Below are positions 16,365-24,588 of a stretch of 64,000 bases of DNA, one piece after another (the stretch's first letter is position 1; each line of letters opens with the position of its first letter). Location: the NCBI GenBank assembly GCA_964448405.1, contig CAYUVW010000003.1, positions 16,228-80,227 of the forward strand, read 5' to 3'. The translations under genes and the position numbers were made by a program. The notes under the pieces were generated by a model. It worked only from the letters and a program-made list of their open reading frames with translations. It made no database searches and was not told where the DNA came from. Source of the DNA: DAORHV01 sp964448405. Lineage in GTDB: Bacteria; Patescibacteriota; Gracilibacteria; Peribacterales; Peribacteraceae.

Positions 16365-17278
16365 GCTTTTCCGAGAAGCATTGCGAGGAGCGCCATGCGT
16401 ACCGGCACACCGTTGCTTGCCTGGCGGAAGTAGCCGGCATTCGGCAAGGCATCGACGTCGGTGGCAATTTCCCCAACGCGCGGCAACGGATGCAATACCG
16501 TCGCTTTGCTGCCTTTGAGTGTGTCGGCAGTCAGAATGTATTTCAGTTTCAGGCGCTCATATTCGCTCTTGTCGGCAAAGCGCTCCTGCTGAACGCGCGT
16601 CATGTAGATGATGTCGGCACCGACACCGTTTGCAATATCGTCGGTTTCTTGGAACGCAATCTTCTTCTCTTGCAGGAAGCTGGTGACTTTCTCCGGCATC
16701 GTGAGCTCCTTGGGTGAAATGAGTGTGAACTTCACATCCTTATAGAGACCCAACAAATAGCTGAGCGAATGCACCGTGCGGCCGTACCGCAGATCACCGA
16801 CCATCGCGATATGAATGCCGTCGACCTTGCCGCGCTCTTTCTGAATCGTATACAAGTCCAAGAGCGCCTGCGTGGGGTGTTGTCCTGGGCCGTCGCCAGC
16901 ATTGATGAATGGCACGCTGGCAACTGCAGCGGCTTGATCGGCACTGCCCTGCTGCGGATGGCGCATGGCGATGATGTCTGAGTACGCGCTGGCCATGCGG
17001 ATGGTGTCCTCGATTGTCTCTCCCTTATACAGCGAGCTGAACTGCACCCCCTCGGCCGTGATTACCGATCCACCGAGCCGCTGCATGGCGGACTCGAAGC
17101 TGAGGCGCGTACGTGTAGACGGCTCGTAGAACAACGCTGCGAGAATTTTTCCTTTCAGCAAATCGCTGCCGCCCTTGGCGCGAATCTTCGCCATGTCTTC
17201 GGCAACCGATAAAATCGCGTCCGTGTCGGCTCGGGAGAGCTGCTTGGTGGACGTGAGATGTTTGAAGTTGAAGGCCAT
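16361..17278 (-). CDS. pyrB: Aspartate carbamoyltransferase catalytic chain
   Basis: 305 residues from the ATG at 17278, the usual PyrB length; upstream in-frame codons run through the promoter and are rejected. The carbamoyl-phosphate loop is FYEPSTRTRLSFESAM. Others are GDGPGQHPTQALLDLYTI, MVGDLRYGRTVHSLSYLL and VLHPLPRVGEI with the conserved HPLPR. It makes carbamoyl-aspartate, the committed step of pyrimidine synthesis. No pyrI regulatory chain is adjacent. A good promoter lies just upstream. Confidence 0.95.
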   Translation of the reverse strand: MAFNFKHLTSTKQLSRADTDAILSVAEDMAKIRAKGGSDLLKGKILAALFYEPSTRTRLSFESAMQRLGGSVITAEGVQFSSLYKGETIEDTIRMASAYSDIIAMRHPQQGSADQAAAVASVPFINAGDGPGQHPTQALLDLYTIQKERGKVDGIHIAMVGDLRYGRTVHSLSYLLGLYKDVKFTLISPKELTMPEKVTSFLQEKKIAFQETDDIANGVGADIIYMTRVQQERFADKSEYERLKLKYILTADTLKGSKATVLHPLPRVGEIATDVDALPNAGYFRQASNGVPVRMALLAMLLGKA

Positions 17279-17291
17279 TCGGTTCACTCGG

Positions 17292-17320
17292 ACGATACGA
17301 AGGTACCGACGCAATGTCAA
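17292..17320 (-). promoter_or_regulatory. pyrB promoter
   Basis: On the minus strand TTGACA (17315-17320), 17-nt spacer, TATCGT (17292-17297), 14 nt before the ATG. The predicted leader is about 7 nt, too short for attenuation or PyrR binding. Confidence 0.75.
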
Positions 17321-17346
17321 TGATCCATGACTGATTTCCAGAAAAA

Positions 17347-17366
17347 ACGGCCGCACTCGCGGCCGT
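17347..17366 (-). terminator. Intrinsic terminator of the gene at 17403
   Basis: ACGGCCGC, GAGT loop, GCGGCCGT on the minus strand, followed by TTTTTC. A textbook intrinsic terminator. Confidence 0.9.
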
Positions 17367-17402
17367 GGTTCTCCTGGGCCTCGTAGTCTGGATGAGCAGT
17401 AC

Positions 17403-17687
17403 TTACTGCAGTTGGATATCGTCGGCAGAAGGCGGATCGAACACTCCGTCATCCGGCTGCACCGGCTGCCCGATGCTCGGCAGCTCGCCCCAAGTAACGT
17501 CCTCTGCATCGACACCGGGTTGACCCAGAAGATCTTCCAATCTCTCGGTCGCCTCGTCGGAAACCTGCTGAGGCTGTACGGACACATCCGGCTTGGCGGG
17601 GAGGACTTGGCGTTCCGGCTGGAGCTCAACATCGGGAAAGTCGAAAGCAAAGCCTTCGCCGTCGCCGTTCATGGAATTCATCGGCAT
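17403..17687 (-). CDS. Small acidic protein, unknown
   Basis: 94 residues from the ATG at 17687. Rich in Asp, Glu, Pro, Val and Gln, with no hydrophobic core (FDFPDVELQPE, SDEATERLEDLL). Probably mostly disordered with one short helix. No known family. It has its own -10 (GATACT, rc 17718-17723), a CT-rich leader (TTTCTTCCCCC) and a strong terminator, so it is a real, single-gene transcript. Confidence 0.55.
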   Translation of the reverse strand: MPMNSMNGDGEGFAFDFPDVELQPERQVLPAKPDVSVQPQQVSDEATERLEDLLGQPGVDAEDVTWGELPSIGQPVQPDDGVFDPPSADDIQLQ

Positions 17688-17810
17688 GGTGTAGTGGGGG
17701 AAGAAAGTACTGACCTCAGTATCGCCATGGCGCGGGACTTCACAATGCTTCAATGGTCTAATATTATTACTTTTCTCCTATAGCGTTAAAAATAGGCCTC
17801 ATTCATGCGC

Positions 17811-17816
17811 TACACT
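17811..17816 (+). promoter_or_regulatory. -10 of the flippase gene
   Basis: TACACT ending 9 nt before the ATG at 17825; nearly leaderless. Confidence 0.5.
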
Positions 17817-17824
17817 GCCGCTGC

Positions 17825-19306
17825 ATGCGTGCGAGCACCTCGGCTGCCGGCGGACAAGCGCGAACTATTGCGGCGTCGACACTGTGGCAATTCGCCAGTC
17901 AGATCGTCATGGCGGCGCTCAGTATTGTCACGGTGAAGTTCGTGGCCATCGGCCTCACCAAAGAATTGGCGGGAAACTACAACTCCGCATACGGGTACCT
18001 GCAAATTTTCGGCATCTTGGCCGATTTCGGATTGTATGCGGTGGCCGTACGTGAAGTCAGTAAAGCAGCAGACCGCGAGCGTGTGCTGGGAACATTGCTG
18101 GTGCTGCGCTGCATTATTTTGACGCTGTCCCTCGGTTCAGCCGTCGCCATCGCCTGGCTGGTACCCATGTGGCATGGCCAGCCGTTGCCGCTGGCGGTGT
18201 CCATTGCCTCTCTGGTGCCTGCGTTCACATTAATCGCCGGCATTATCCGTGCGGCGTTCCAGGTCGAATACAAAATGCAGTACGTGTTCATTGCGGAAGT
18301 AACGCAGCGCATTGTTACGGTGTCGCTGATCGGCATGTTCATCGCCATGGGCGTTCGTCAAAGCAGCGACATTCGCATTTGCTTTGCCTTCCTTGCCATT
18401 GGCGGACTTGGCTCGCTGCTCCTCCTCTTGTTGTCGCTGATCCTGAGTCACAAATTCATCCGCGTGCGTCCGTACTGGGACCCGACTCTCCTGAAGTCGT
18501 TGCTGCGAAAAGCGGCGCCGTACGGCATCGCATTTTTGTGCGTGGCGCTGTACCGGCAATTCGACGTGGCACTCATTGCTTTGCTTCGACCGGATTATGA
18601 AATCCAAAACGCCTACTACGGCTTTGTGCAACGCATGATGGACATGGCGTATTTGTTGCCCACATTCCTGTTGAATTCCACGTTGCCCATGCTCAGTGAG
18701 CGCGACGCACGCGGAGAGGACACGCGCACCATGCTGGGAAAAACGCTGCTCATCGTACTGATCATCGGCATCGTCTCGTTATTGTTCGCCGCGCTCTGGG
18801 CAAGGCCGCTCACCGATTTACTGACAACGCCTGCGTACTTGGCGACTGCCGAAAAACCGGGCTCCGACACCGCGCTGTTGATCTTGAGCGTACCGATGTT
18901 CTGTAACGGCATTATTTTATTCGGCTTTTATACGCTGCTTACCAAGCATGCCTGGCGCCCGCTGGTCGCGAGCATGTTCGTCGGCGTAGTCATCGCGCTG
19001 ATTTCGAATATTCTTCTGATTCCGCAGCTGGGATTCGTCGGCGCCGCAATCACGTCGGTAATCGTGCACGTGGTCTTGTCCGTACTGCTCTTGCCCCAAG
19101 CGCTCAGTCGCATGCCCGCCCGGTTCCCCATCCGTTACGTCGGGCAACTCCTCTGCTTTGCCGCGCTGTTGGCAGGAATATTGTGGTTCACCCGCACGGC
19201 GCTCACCGGCAGCTTGGTAACGGGAGCCGCGCTGGCGGGTATGGGCATCGTGCTCATTGGTCTATTGATGATTACCGGCCTGAAGCGCAGTTGTTTGGAG
19301 GGGTAG
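17825..19306 (+). CDS. Wzx/MATE-like polysaccharide flippase
   Basis: 493 residues with about fourteen hydrophobic helices and no large soluble domain. The N-terminal LWQFASQIVMAALSIVTVKF and GYLQIFGILADFGLYAVAVRE match polysaccharide-biosynthesis flippases (MOP superfamily), where the N-terminal half carries a conserved D-GL motif. These move lipid-linked sugars, or lipid II in MurJ-like members, across the membrane. No other polysaccharide genes adjoin it here, so the substrate is unknown. MurJ is possible given the number of peptidoglycan genes in the window. Confidence 0.85.
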   Translation: MRASTSAAGGQARTIAASTLWQFASQIVMAALSIVTVKFVAIGLTKELAGNYNSAYGYLQIFGILADFGLYAVAVREVSKAADRERVLGTLLVLRCIILTLSLGSAVAIAWLVPMWHGQPLPLAVSIASLVPAFTLIAGIIRAAFQVEYKMQYVFIAEVTQRIVTVSLIGMFIAMGVRQSSDIRICFAFLAIGGLGSLLLLLLSLILSHKFIRVRPYWDPTLLKSLLRKAAPYGIAFLCVALYRQFDVALIALLRPDYEIQNAYYGFVQRMMDMAYLLPTFLLNSTLPMLSERDARGEDTRTMLGKTLLIVLIIGIVSLLFAALWARPLTDLLTTPAYLATAEKPGSDTALLILSVPMFCNGIILFGFYTLLTKHAWRPLVASMFVGVVIALISNILLIPQLGFVGAAITSVIVHVVLSVLLLPQALSRMPARFPIRYVGQLLCFAALLAGILWFTRTALTGSLVTGAALAGMGIVLIGLLMITGLKRSCLEG

Positions 19307-19330
19307 GGGTTATTGTCGGAAATAGGGGTT

Positions 19331-19342
19331 TGTGGTATACTG
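19331..19342 (+). promoter_or_regulatory. Extended -10 element TGTGGTATACTG
   Basis: Same 12 nt as at 13071-13082. The hexamer TATACT (19336-19341) is 9 nt before the ATG at 19350. Confidence 0.65.
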
Positions 19343-19349
19343 GGGAGAA

Positions 19350-20714
19350 ATGTTCAACACAAATATTCGTCTCGGTTTGGTTGTCGCCGGTATGACAATT
19401 GCTTCTGTGGCATTCGCCGCAGGGGTACCCAGTAACGTGGTACGTGTGGGGGCAAAGGTCGAAAACGGCAAATTGATCGTTGATTGGGACGCCGCCACGG
19501 ATGCGGCAGGCATCGCTTCGTATCGCATTTACTACAGCCGCAAATCGATTTTGGACAACGGCGGTGATTACGACGATTTTGAGCAAACGGCGGACGAAGC
19601 CACGCAGTATGCATTCCCGCATTTGCCGTACGCAGGCCAGAAAATCTATTTGGCTGTACTGGCCGTCAATACCTCCGGATTGGAAAGTGACGCATTCGAG
19701 GCCGAGACTTCGGTCGACCTGCCGTCTGGTGATGCACAGCCCGGACCCGATGTCGGTCCTGGCCCACAGATTACAGAAAACCCGCCTGCAGCCATGCAGA
19801 AGGGCATGACCGTAGACCGCATAGACGTACCGAACAATTCCACCGTCGTCGTTACCTTTTCCCAGCCGCTTGCCGACACGCAGCAGCTCGGACCCGGGTT
19901 CTTTATTATCGTCGATGAACAGGGCGGCATTCTGGAAGTACGCGAGTACGCTAAAGACGGCGCTACGGTCACGCTGACCACCGGCGAACAGACCGACGGG
20001 CGCAAGTACATCTTGGGAGTTCTGCAGCGCATTACCGGCGAAGACGGCTCGAGCATCGACGGATCTGCGCCACAAACGCCGTTTACCGGCATGGGTGCGT
20101 CTGCTGAAAGTTCATCCTCCTCGGAGGCACCGGTCGCCGTCGAATCCAGCAGCTCGGCTCCGGCAAATGACTACGGTCGCAACCCGAATCTTACGAACCC
20201 CGCCAACGGCAACGAGTACGGCCGTAACCCGAATCTGGCGAACCAGAACGTCGGCAACAATCAGAATTTCTTGGATTTGCTCCGCAATCGAACGCAGGCC
20301 GGCGTCATCACGCAGCCGACGCAAATTCGCGACACCGTACCCCCCGAAGACGCCTCGCTGCTGAGCCTCCGACGCGTTCTGCGAACGGACGGAACCTATA
20401 ACGTCGTCGCACAGTGGCGCGGCAGCCCGGACACCGCTCGCGATTTGAACGGCTACGCCATCGCCACGACGAATAACGGCTACGCTTTCACGCCGAGTTC
20501 CACCATTGATGCAGATCAAACTTCCGTGCAGTACACGCGCATTTCGCCGGGTACCTTCGGCGTGCGTGTCAGTGCGTTCGACCAGGCCGGAAACCGCTCG
20601 GCAGGTATCGATAAAATCATCACGCTGCCGCAGTCCGGAATCGGTCTGATCGGCGTTATGGCCGTTTCGGGCATTGCCGCCGCCCGCGGCATCCGTCGCA
20701 AGCGCCAGGCGTAG
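19350..20714 (+). CDS. Surface protein with two FN3-like domains and LPQSG sorting-type tail
   Basis: 454 residues from the ATG at 19350. The signal peptide (1-24) ends AFAAG. The first fibronectin-III-like domain is about 28-112 (WDAATDAAGIASYRIYYSRK). A second beta domain, about 145-250, resembles SwmB/Big-type (VVVTFSQPLADTQQLG). A Ser-rich linker follows, then two tandem YGRNPNL repeats (about 278-305). A second FN3-like domain is about 325-420. The C-terminus is LPQSG (426-430), a hydrophobic helix and the basic tail RRKRQA, the order of a sortase signal. No sortase is in the window. It is probably an adhesin or surface-layer component. Confidence 0.75.
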   Translation: MFNTNIRLGLVVAGMTIASVAFAAGVPSNVVRVGAKVENGKLIVDWDAATDAAGIASYRIYYSRKSILDNGGDYDDFEQTADEATQYAFPHLPYAGQKIYLAVLAVNTSGLESDAFEAETSVDLPSGDAQPGPDVGPGPQITENPPAAMQKGMTVDRIDVPNNSTVVVTFSQPLADTQQLGPGFFIIVDEQGGILEVREYAKDGATVTLTTGEQTDGRKYILGVLQRITGEDGSSIDGSAPQTPFTGMGASAESSSSSEAPVAVESSSSAPANDYGRNPNLTNPANGNEYGRNPNLANQNVGNNQNFLDLLRNRTQAGVITQPTQIRDTVPPEDASLLSLRRVLRTDGTYNVVAQWRGSPDTARDLNGYAIATTNNGYAFTPSSTIDADQTSVQYTRISPGTFGVRVSAFDQAGNRSAGIDKIITLPQSGIGLIGVMAVSGIAAARGIRRKRQA

Positions 20715-20717
20715 GCT
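20712..20717 (+). promoter_or_regulatory. Leaderless -10 of the ComEC-like gene
   Basis: TAGGCT overlapping the stop of the previous gene and ending 7 nt before the ATG at 20724. Confidence 0.4.
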
Positions 20718-20723
20718 TGGTGC

Positions 20724-21569
20724 ATGTACCTTCGCAGCGCTGCTCAGGCAAAGCGCTTCTTCTTCGGCATGATGCTCTGCGTCTGCATCGCGTTGCTCGC
20801 CTGGCGCGAGTACTCGCTGTTGCCCGACGGCAGGCTGCATCTGTTGTTCCTGGACGTCGGACAAGGTGACGCCGCGTTGATTGTGACACCCCAGGGGCGC
20901 CGCATTCTCATCGACGGCGGACCCGACTGGACCGCGCTTCGGCAACTTGGTGAACATCTGCCGTTCTTCGACCGACGCATCGACCTTCTCGTGCTGACGC
21001 ACCCGCACCAAGATCACCTGGCGAGCTTTCCGGAAATCATCCGACGTTATCCGGTGGGGTCCGTGCTCATGGCGGGAACACCGTACGTCCTGGGTCGCTA
21101 TCAAGCATTCATGGATGCGCTGGCAACGGAACGCGTACCGGTCATCGGACCCGAAGTCCGTCGCATCCAAGTGGAAAGCGGCGTAACGCTGGCGGTGCTG
21201 TGGCCGCCGCCCGATACGTTCGGCGCACAGGTGGGTAATGTGAATATCGCGTCGGTCGTGACGATGCTCGAATATCGCACCCATCGGGCGCTGTTCACCG
21301 GGGATATCGAGGAGGTGACCGAGCGCGAGCTTGTGCGGCTGAACACCGACCTGCATGCCGACATACTGAAAGTACCGCATCACGGCAGCCGCGGGTCATC
21401 GTCGGCGCAGTTTTTACAGGCCGTCGGCATGGCGACGGCGGTGATTTCCTCGGGCTCGGGCAACACGTTCGGTCATCCGCGCCCGGAGGCCTTGCAGCGC
21501 CTGGCAGAGGCGGGCGCCCTCATCCGCCGTACCGACCAGGAAGGCACGATTGCCATTACGTGGGACTAG
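20724..21569 (+). CDS. Stand-alone ComEC-type metallo-hydrolase
   Basis: 281 residues: one N-terminal membrane helix (about 11-27), then a metallo-beta-lactamase fold as in the C-terminal domain of ComEC/Rec2. Motifs are LLFLDVGQGDAALI, HPHQDHL (motif II), FTGDIEE, KVPHHGS and SGSGNTFGHP. In full ComEC this domain is thought to degrade the non-transported DNA strand during uptake. Here the channel domain is absent, so it may be an exported nuclease or act with a separate channel. Nine nt separate it from the FN3 protein gene. Confidence 0.85.
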   Translation: MYLRSAAQAKRFFFGMMLCVCIALLAWREYSLLPDGRLHLLFLDVGQGDAALIVTPQGRRILIDGGPDWTALRQLGEHLPFFDRRIDLLVLTHPHQDHLASFPEIIRRYPVGSVLMAGTPYVLGRYQAFMDALATERVPVIGPEVRRIQVESGVTLAVLWPPPDTFGAQVGNVNIASVVTMLEYRTHRALFTGDIEEVTERELVRLNTDLHADILKVPHHGSRGSSSAQFLQAVGMATAVISSGSGNTFGHPRPEALQRLAEAGALIRRTDQEGTIAITWD

Positions 21570-21611
21570 CACTCGCAAAACGGAGGCATCGGGTATACTC
21601 TCTTGGACTTT

Positions 21612-22913
21612 ATGCGCACCCTCCTCATCGTCGCCGGCAGGTCCACGCGTTTCTGGCCGCTCAGTGATAAAAATTTGTGGCGATTGGCAGGCAAGACCCT
21701 GTTGCAGCATCAGGTCGACCGTTTGCAGGAAGCCGGGTGCACCGACGTGGTGTTGGTGGGTGGCGCTCATAATATGGACGCGCTGCGTGCGCTGTTCCCG
21801 GATAACAAAATCATTGAGCAGGCCGATTTGTCGCTCGGAATGCGCGGAGCACTGCTGTCGTCACTGCTCTATTGCGGCGCCGAACCGGTGTTGATTGTGA
21901 GTGGCAACGACGTAGTGGAATCCTCGGCATATGCGTCGCTCCTGAAAAAGTTCAAGAAGAACGCAAAGGCCGACGGACTGCTGCTCGCTCGCAAGGTTGA
22001 TCGCTATTTCCCGGGCGGCTACCTCACGCTGGAGAACGGGCTGATCCGCGGCATCGTGGAAAAACCCGGTGCCGGCAAGGAGCCGAGCGACCTGGTGAAC
22101 TTGGTCGCCCATGTGCACCGCAACGCAGCTACGCTGTTCGATGCGCTATCGCGTGTGTCGCCGACGAAAGACGACGGCTACGAAATTGCATTGGATGAGT
22201 TGTGCAAAGAGGGTCACTACGAGGCGGTCGCCTATAAAGGTCTTTGGCAAGCCGTAAAGTACCCATGGCACCTGTTGGCACTGCTGCCGATTCTGCTGAA
22301 TGACATGGGCAAGAAGAAGATCAGTCGTAAGGCCCATGTGCACAAGTCGGCCGTTGTGGAGGGGCACGTTATTTTAGAAGAGGGTGTCCGAGTGCTGCCG
22401 CACGCCAGCGTCATTGGGCCGTGTCATATCGGCAAAGGGACGGTGATTGGCAATAACGCGCTTGTGCGAGGCAGCTCCATTGGCCAGCGCTGTGTCATTG
22501 GCTACAACACCGAGGTTGTACGATCGGTGATTGGTGACGATGTCTGGACGCACAGCAGCTACGTCGGAGACTCGGTTTTAAGCGATAATGTGTCGCTGGG
22601 TGCTGGAACGACGACCGGGAACCTGCGCCTGGATGAAGCCGAAATCTCATCGTTGGTGAAGGGCGAGTCGGTCGGCACCGGTCTCGATAAATTCGGTACC
22701 GCCGTCGGCGAGGGCGCGCGTACCGGCATTCACACGTGCATTGGGCCGGGTGTGAAAATCGGCGCACGGAGCTTTGTCGGATCCAACGCACTCATTTCCC
22801 AGGACATTCCCGACGACTCGTTTGTTAAAACCTCGACTGCCATCGACATCCGACCGAACACGAAAGCGCCGGCAAAACCAGCCGACCGTGAAAAATTTAA
22901 ACGGAAGATTTAG
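21612..22913 (+). CDS. GlmU-like sugar-1-phosphate nucleotidyltransferase with beta-helix
   Basis: 433 residues from the ATG at 21612 (MRTLLIVAGRSTRFWPLSDK). The N-terminal half is a nucleotidyltransferase fold; the loop AGRSTRFWPL departs from the usual AGxGTRMxPLT but keeps TR and PL. The C-terminal 190 residues are hexapeptide repeats (left-handed beta helix): VIGNNALVRGSSIGQRCVIG and GAGTTTGNLRLDE, then a KFGTAVGEGARTGIHTCIGP block, as in archaeal-type bifunctional GlmU and Glc-1-P thymidylyltransferase-like proteins. It probably makes UDP-GlcNAc or a similar nucleotide sugar for the envelope. TATACT lies at 21594-21599. Confidence 0.8.
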   Translation: MRTLLIVAGRSTRFWPLSDKNLWRLAGKTLLQHQVDRLQEAGCTDVVLVGGAHNMDALRALFPDNKIIEQADLSLGMRGALLSSLLYCGAEPVLIVSGNDVVESSAYASLLKKFKKNAKADGLLLARKVDRYFPGGYLTLENGLIRGIVEKPGAGKEPSDLVNLVAHVHRNAATLFDALSRVSPTKDDGYEIALDELCKEGHYEAVAYKGLWQAVKYPWHLLALLPILLNDMGKKKISRKAHVHKSAVVEGHVILEEGVRVLPHASVIGPCHIGKGTVIGNNALVRGSSIGQRCVIGYNTEVVRSVIGDDVWTHSSYVGDSVLSDNVSLGAGTTTGNLRLDEAEISSLVKGESVGTGLDKFGTAVGEGARTGIHTCIGPGVKIGARSFVGSNALISQDIPDDSFVKTSTAIDIRPNTKAPAKPADREKFKRKI

Positions 22914-23303
22914 GGGGATATGTGGAAAGGCTGATGGGTGGATATGTCCCACCTCGTGGCAACCTTCCACATGCGTCACTTGTCATTCGCTACTCATAGC
23001 GCACATTCGGAGAGCGTGGACACAAGCCGAGTCTTTCTGAGTTTTCCACACCATGTACACATGTTTATCGCACGCAAAAGTTATCCAGATTGACATTGAA
23101 AATGGCTCTCAGTAGAGAAAAACTCAATGAGTACAAGCTTGAGTCTTCCCCGCCTTTCCTTGTGGTTACACCAGAAATATCCCTCACTCCACAATGCCTA
23201 TGATTACTACGAACTTTAGAAATTTACTTTAAAAAAACATCCCGTTAATAAAGCGAAATTGTTTCCTTGATAAGTCCGGCAACTTCCACTTGAATGAGTC
23301 CCT
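22914..23303. other. AT-rich intergenic region, candidate oriC
   Basis: The longest gene-free stretch in the window (390 nt), directly before dnaN. DnaA-box-like 9-mers: TTTTCCACA at 23042-23050 (fits TTWTNCACA), TTATCCAGA at 23081-23089 (one mismatch), CTTTCCACA on the minus strand at 22921-22929 and CCTTCCACA at 22963-22971 (near matches). An AT-rich block at 23201-23280 could be an unwinding element. dnaA is not adjacent. Possible TTGACA at 23090-23095. Confidence 0.5.
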
Positions 23304-24479
23304 ATGAAGTTCTCCTGCAAGACCCAAGAATTATTAAACGCCTTACACCTTGTAAGTCGTGCAATCGGCAACGAACAAACACTTCCCATTCTTCAAAACG
23401 TTTTATTGCAGGTAGAAGGAAAGCGTTGCACGTTGAGTGCTACGAACTTGGAATTATCCATTGTCACAAGTTTTGAAGTGAACATTGAAAATGAGGGTGG
23501 TATTACTGTTCCAGCAAAAGCGATTCTCAACTTCATTCAATATAACCGTGATGATGAGGTGTTGCTGGAAACAAGTGAGGGAACACAGGTGAAAATTCAT
23601 TCAAAGCACGCAAAAGCTGTTATTGCAGGTGAGGCAACGAGTGGTTACCCGGTGATTACGTCGATTCAAAAAGAAACGGCACTCACTATTCCTGTGGGTC
23701 CGCTAATCGACGCATTGAATCTTGTGACATTCGCTTGTGCGAAAACCACGTCACGCCCGGTGATTTCCGGTGTGTATGTCCGCGTGGAAAAAGGAAAAAT
23801 CATCCTTGTTGGTACGGATAGCTACCGTCTTTCTGAGTATAAAATCCCCGTCAGTGGTCTTAGTGGTGAAGTCGCATGCATTATTCCGGCACGCTTTTTA
23901 GAAGAATTGAAAGCCGTGGTGTCATCCAAGCGTGGCGATGAAGAGAAGGCGGCCAAGGCCGAGAAAACAACCGAGAAGACCGAAAAGAAATCCAAAGAAG
24001 TTGAAACACTGGATATCAACATGAGCGCGCAGCAAATCGAGGTGCAGTACGGTTCTACAAAACTCACCAGCCGACTCATTGACGGGAAGTTCCCGGATTA
24101 CGTCCAGGTGTTGCCAAAAGAGAAGCACACCACAGTGACGGTACCAACTCGCGAGCTTTTGGCTGCCGCGAAGCGCATGCATTACTTTGCCAAAGAGGTG
24201 AATAACAACATCACATTCACAGTGACGACGAACGCATTGCATTTAACAACCAAGCAAACACAACTTGGAAAAGATGAATCGACCATCGACGCCCAGGTGG
24301 ATGGTAAGGAGAATAAAATCGCCATCAGCTCCAACTACATGATCGACTTCTTGTCGCGCATCGGAGCCGACGAACTCTCCATCGAAGTTTCGGATAAAAT
24401 GCATCCCGCAGTGTTTAAATTGCCGGGCAACGAAAACTACCTGCACCTCATCATGCCTTTGCGCATGGCTGAAGATTGA
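23304..24479 (+). CDS. dnaN: DNA polymerase III sliding clamp (beta)
   Basis: 391 residues. MKFSCKTQELLNALHLVSRAIG is a typical clamp start. TSRPVISGVYVRV with VGTDSYRLSEY lies in the second domain, and the C-terminus ENYLHLIMPLRM carries the MPMRL-like clamp ending. It forms the ring that tethers polymerase (dnaE at 37716) to DNA. Odd: residues about 208-235 are a Lys/Glu-rich insertion (DEEKAAKAEKTTEKTEKKSK) in the linker after domain 2, absent from model clamps. The DNA of the 5' half is noticeably more AT-rich than its neighbours. Confidence 0.95.
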   Translation: MKFSCKTQELLNALHLVSRAIGNEQTLPILQNVLLQVEGKRCTLSATNLELSIVTSFEVNIENEGGITVPAKAILNFIQYNRDDEVLLETSEGTQVKIHSKHAKAVIAGEATSGYPVITSIQKETALTIPVGPLIDALNLVTFACAKTTSRPVISGVYVRVEKGKIILVGTDSYRLSEYKIPVSGLSGEVACIIPARFLEELKAVVSSKRGDEEKAAKAEKTTEKTEKKSKEVETLDINMSAQQIEVQYGSTKLTSRLIDGKFPDYVQVLPKEKHTTVTVPTRELLAAAKRMHYFAKEVNNNITFTVTTNALHLTTKQTQLGKDESTIDAQVDGKENKIAISSNYMIDFLSRIGADELSIEVSDKMHPAVFKLPGNENYLHLIMPLRMAED

Positions 24480-24550
24480 TGTAGAGTAGTACTCGTCCGC
24501 ACAAGAAAACATTCGTGCGACGTTCTTCCATTGGAGTGATTTACATCTCA

Positions 24551-24569
24551 GTCCGCACGCGATGCGGAC
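24551..24569. repeat. Inverted repeat before mfd
   Basis: GTCCGCA, CGCGA loop, TGCGGAC at 24551-24569, between dnaN and mfd. It may be a weak terminator or an operator. It argues against starting mfd at the ATG at 24562. Confidence 0.4.
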
Positions 24570-24588
24570 GGGACTTTGCTTTCAGAGC

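Noticed and set aside
24562..24588. Upstream ATG at 24562 as the mfd start
   Set aside because: It lies inside the GTCCGCA/TGCGGAC inverted repeat and adds nine non-conserved residues.
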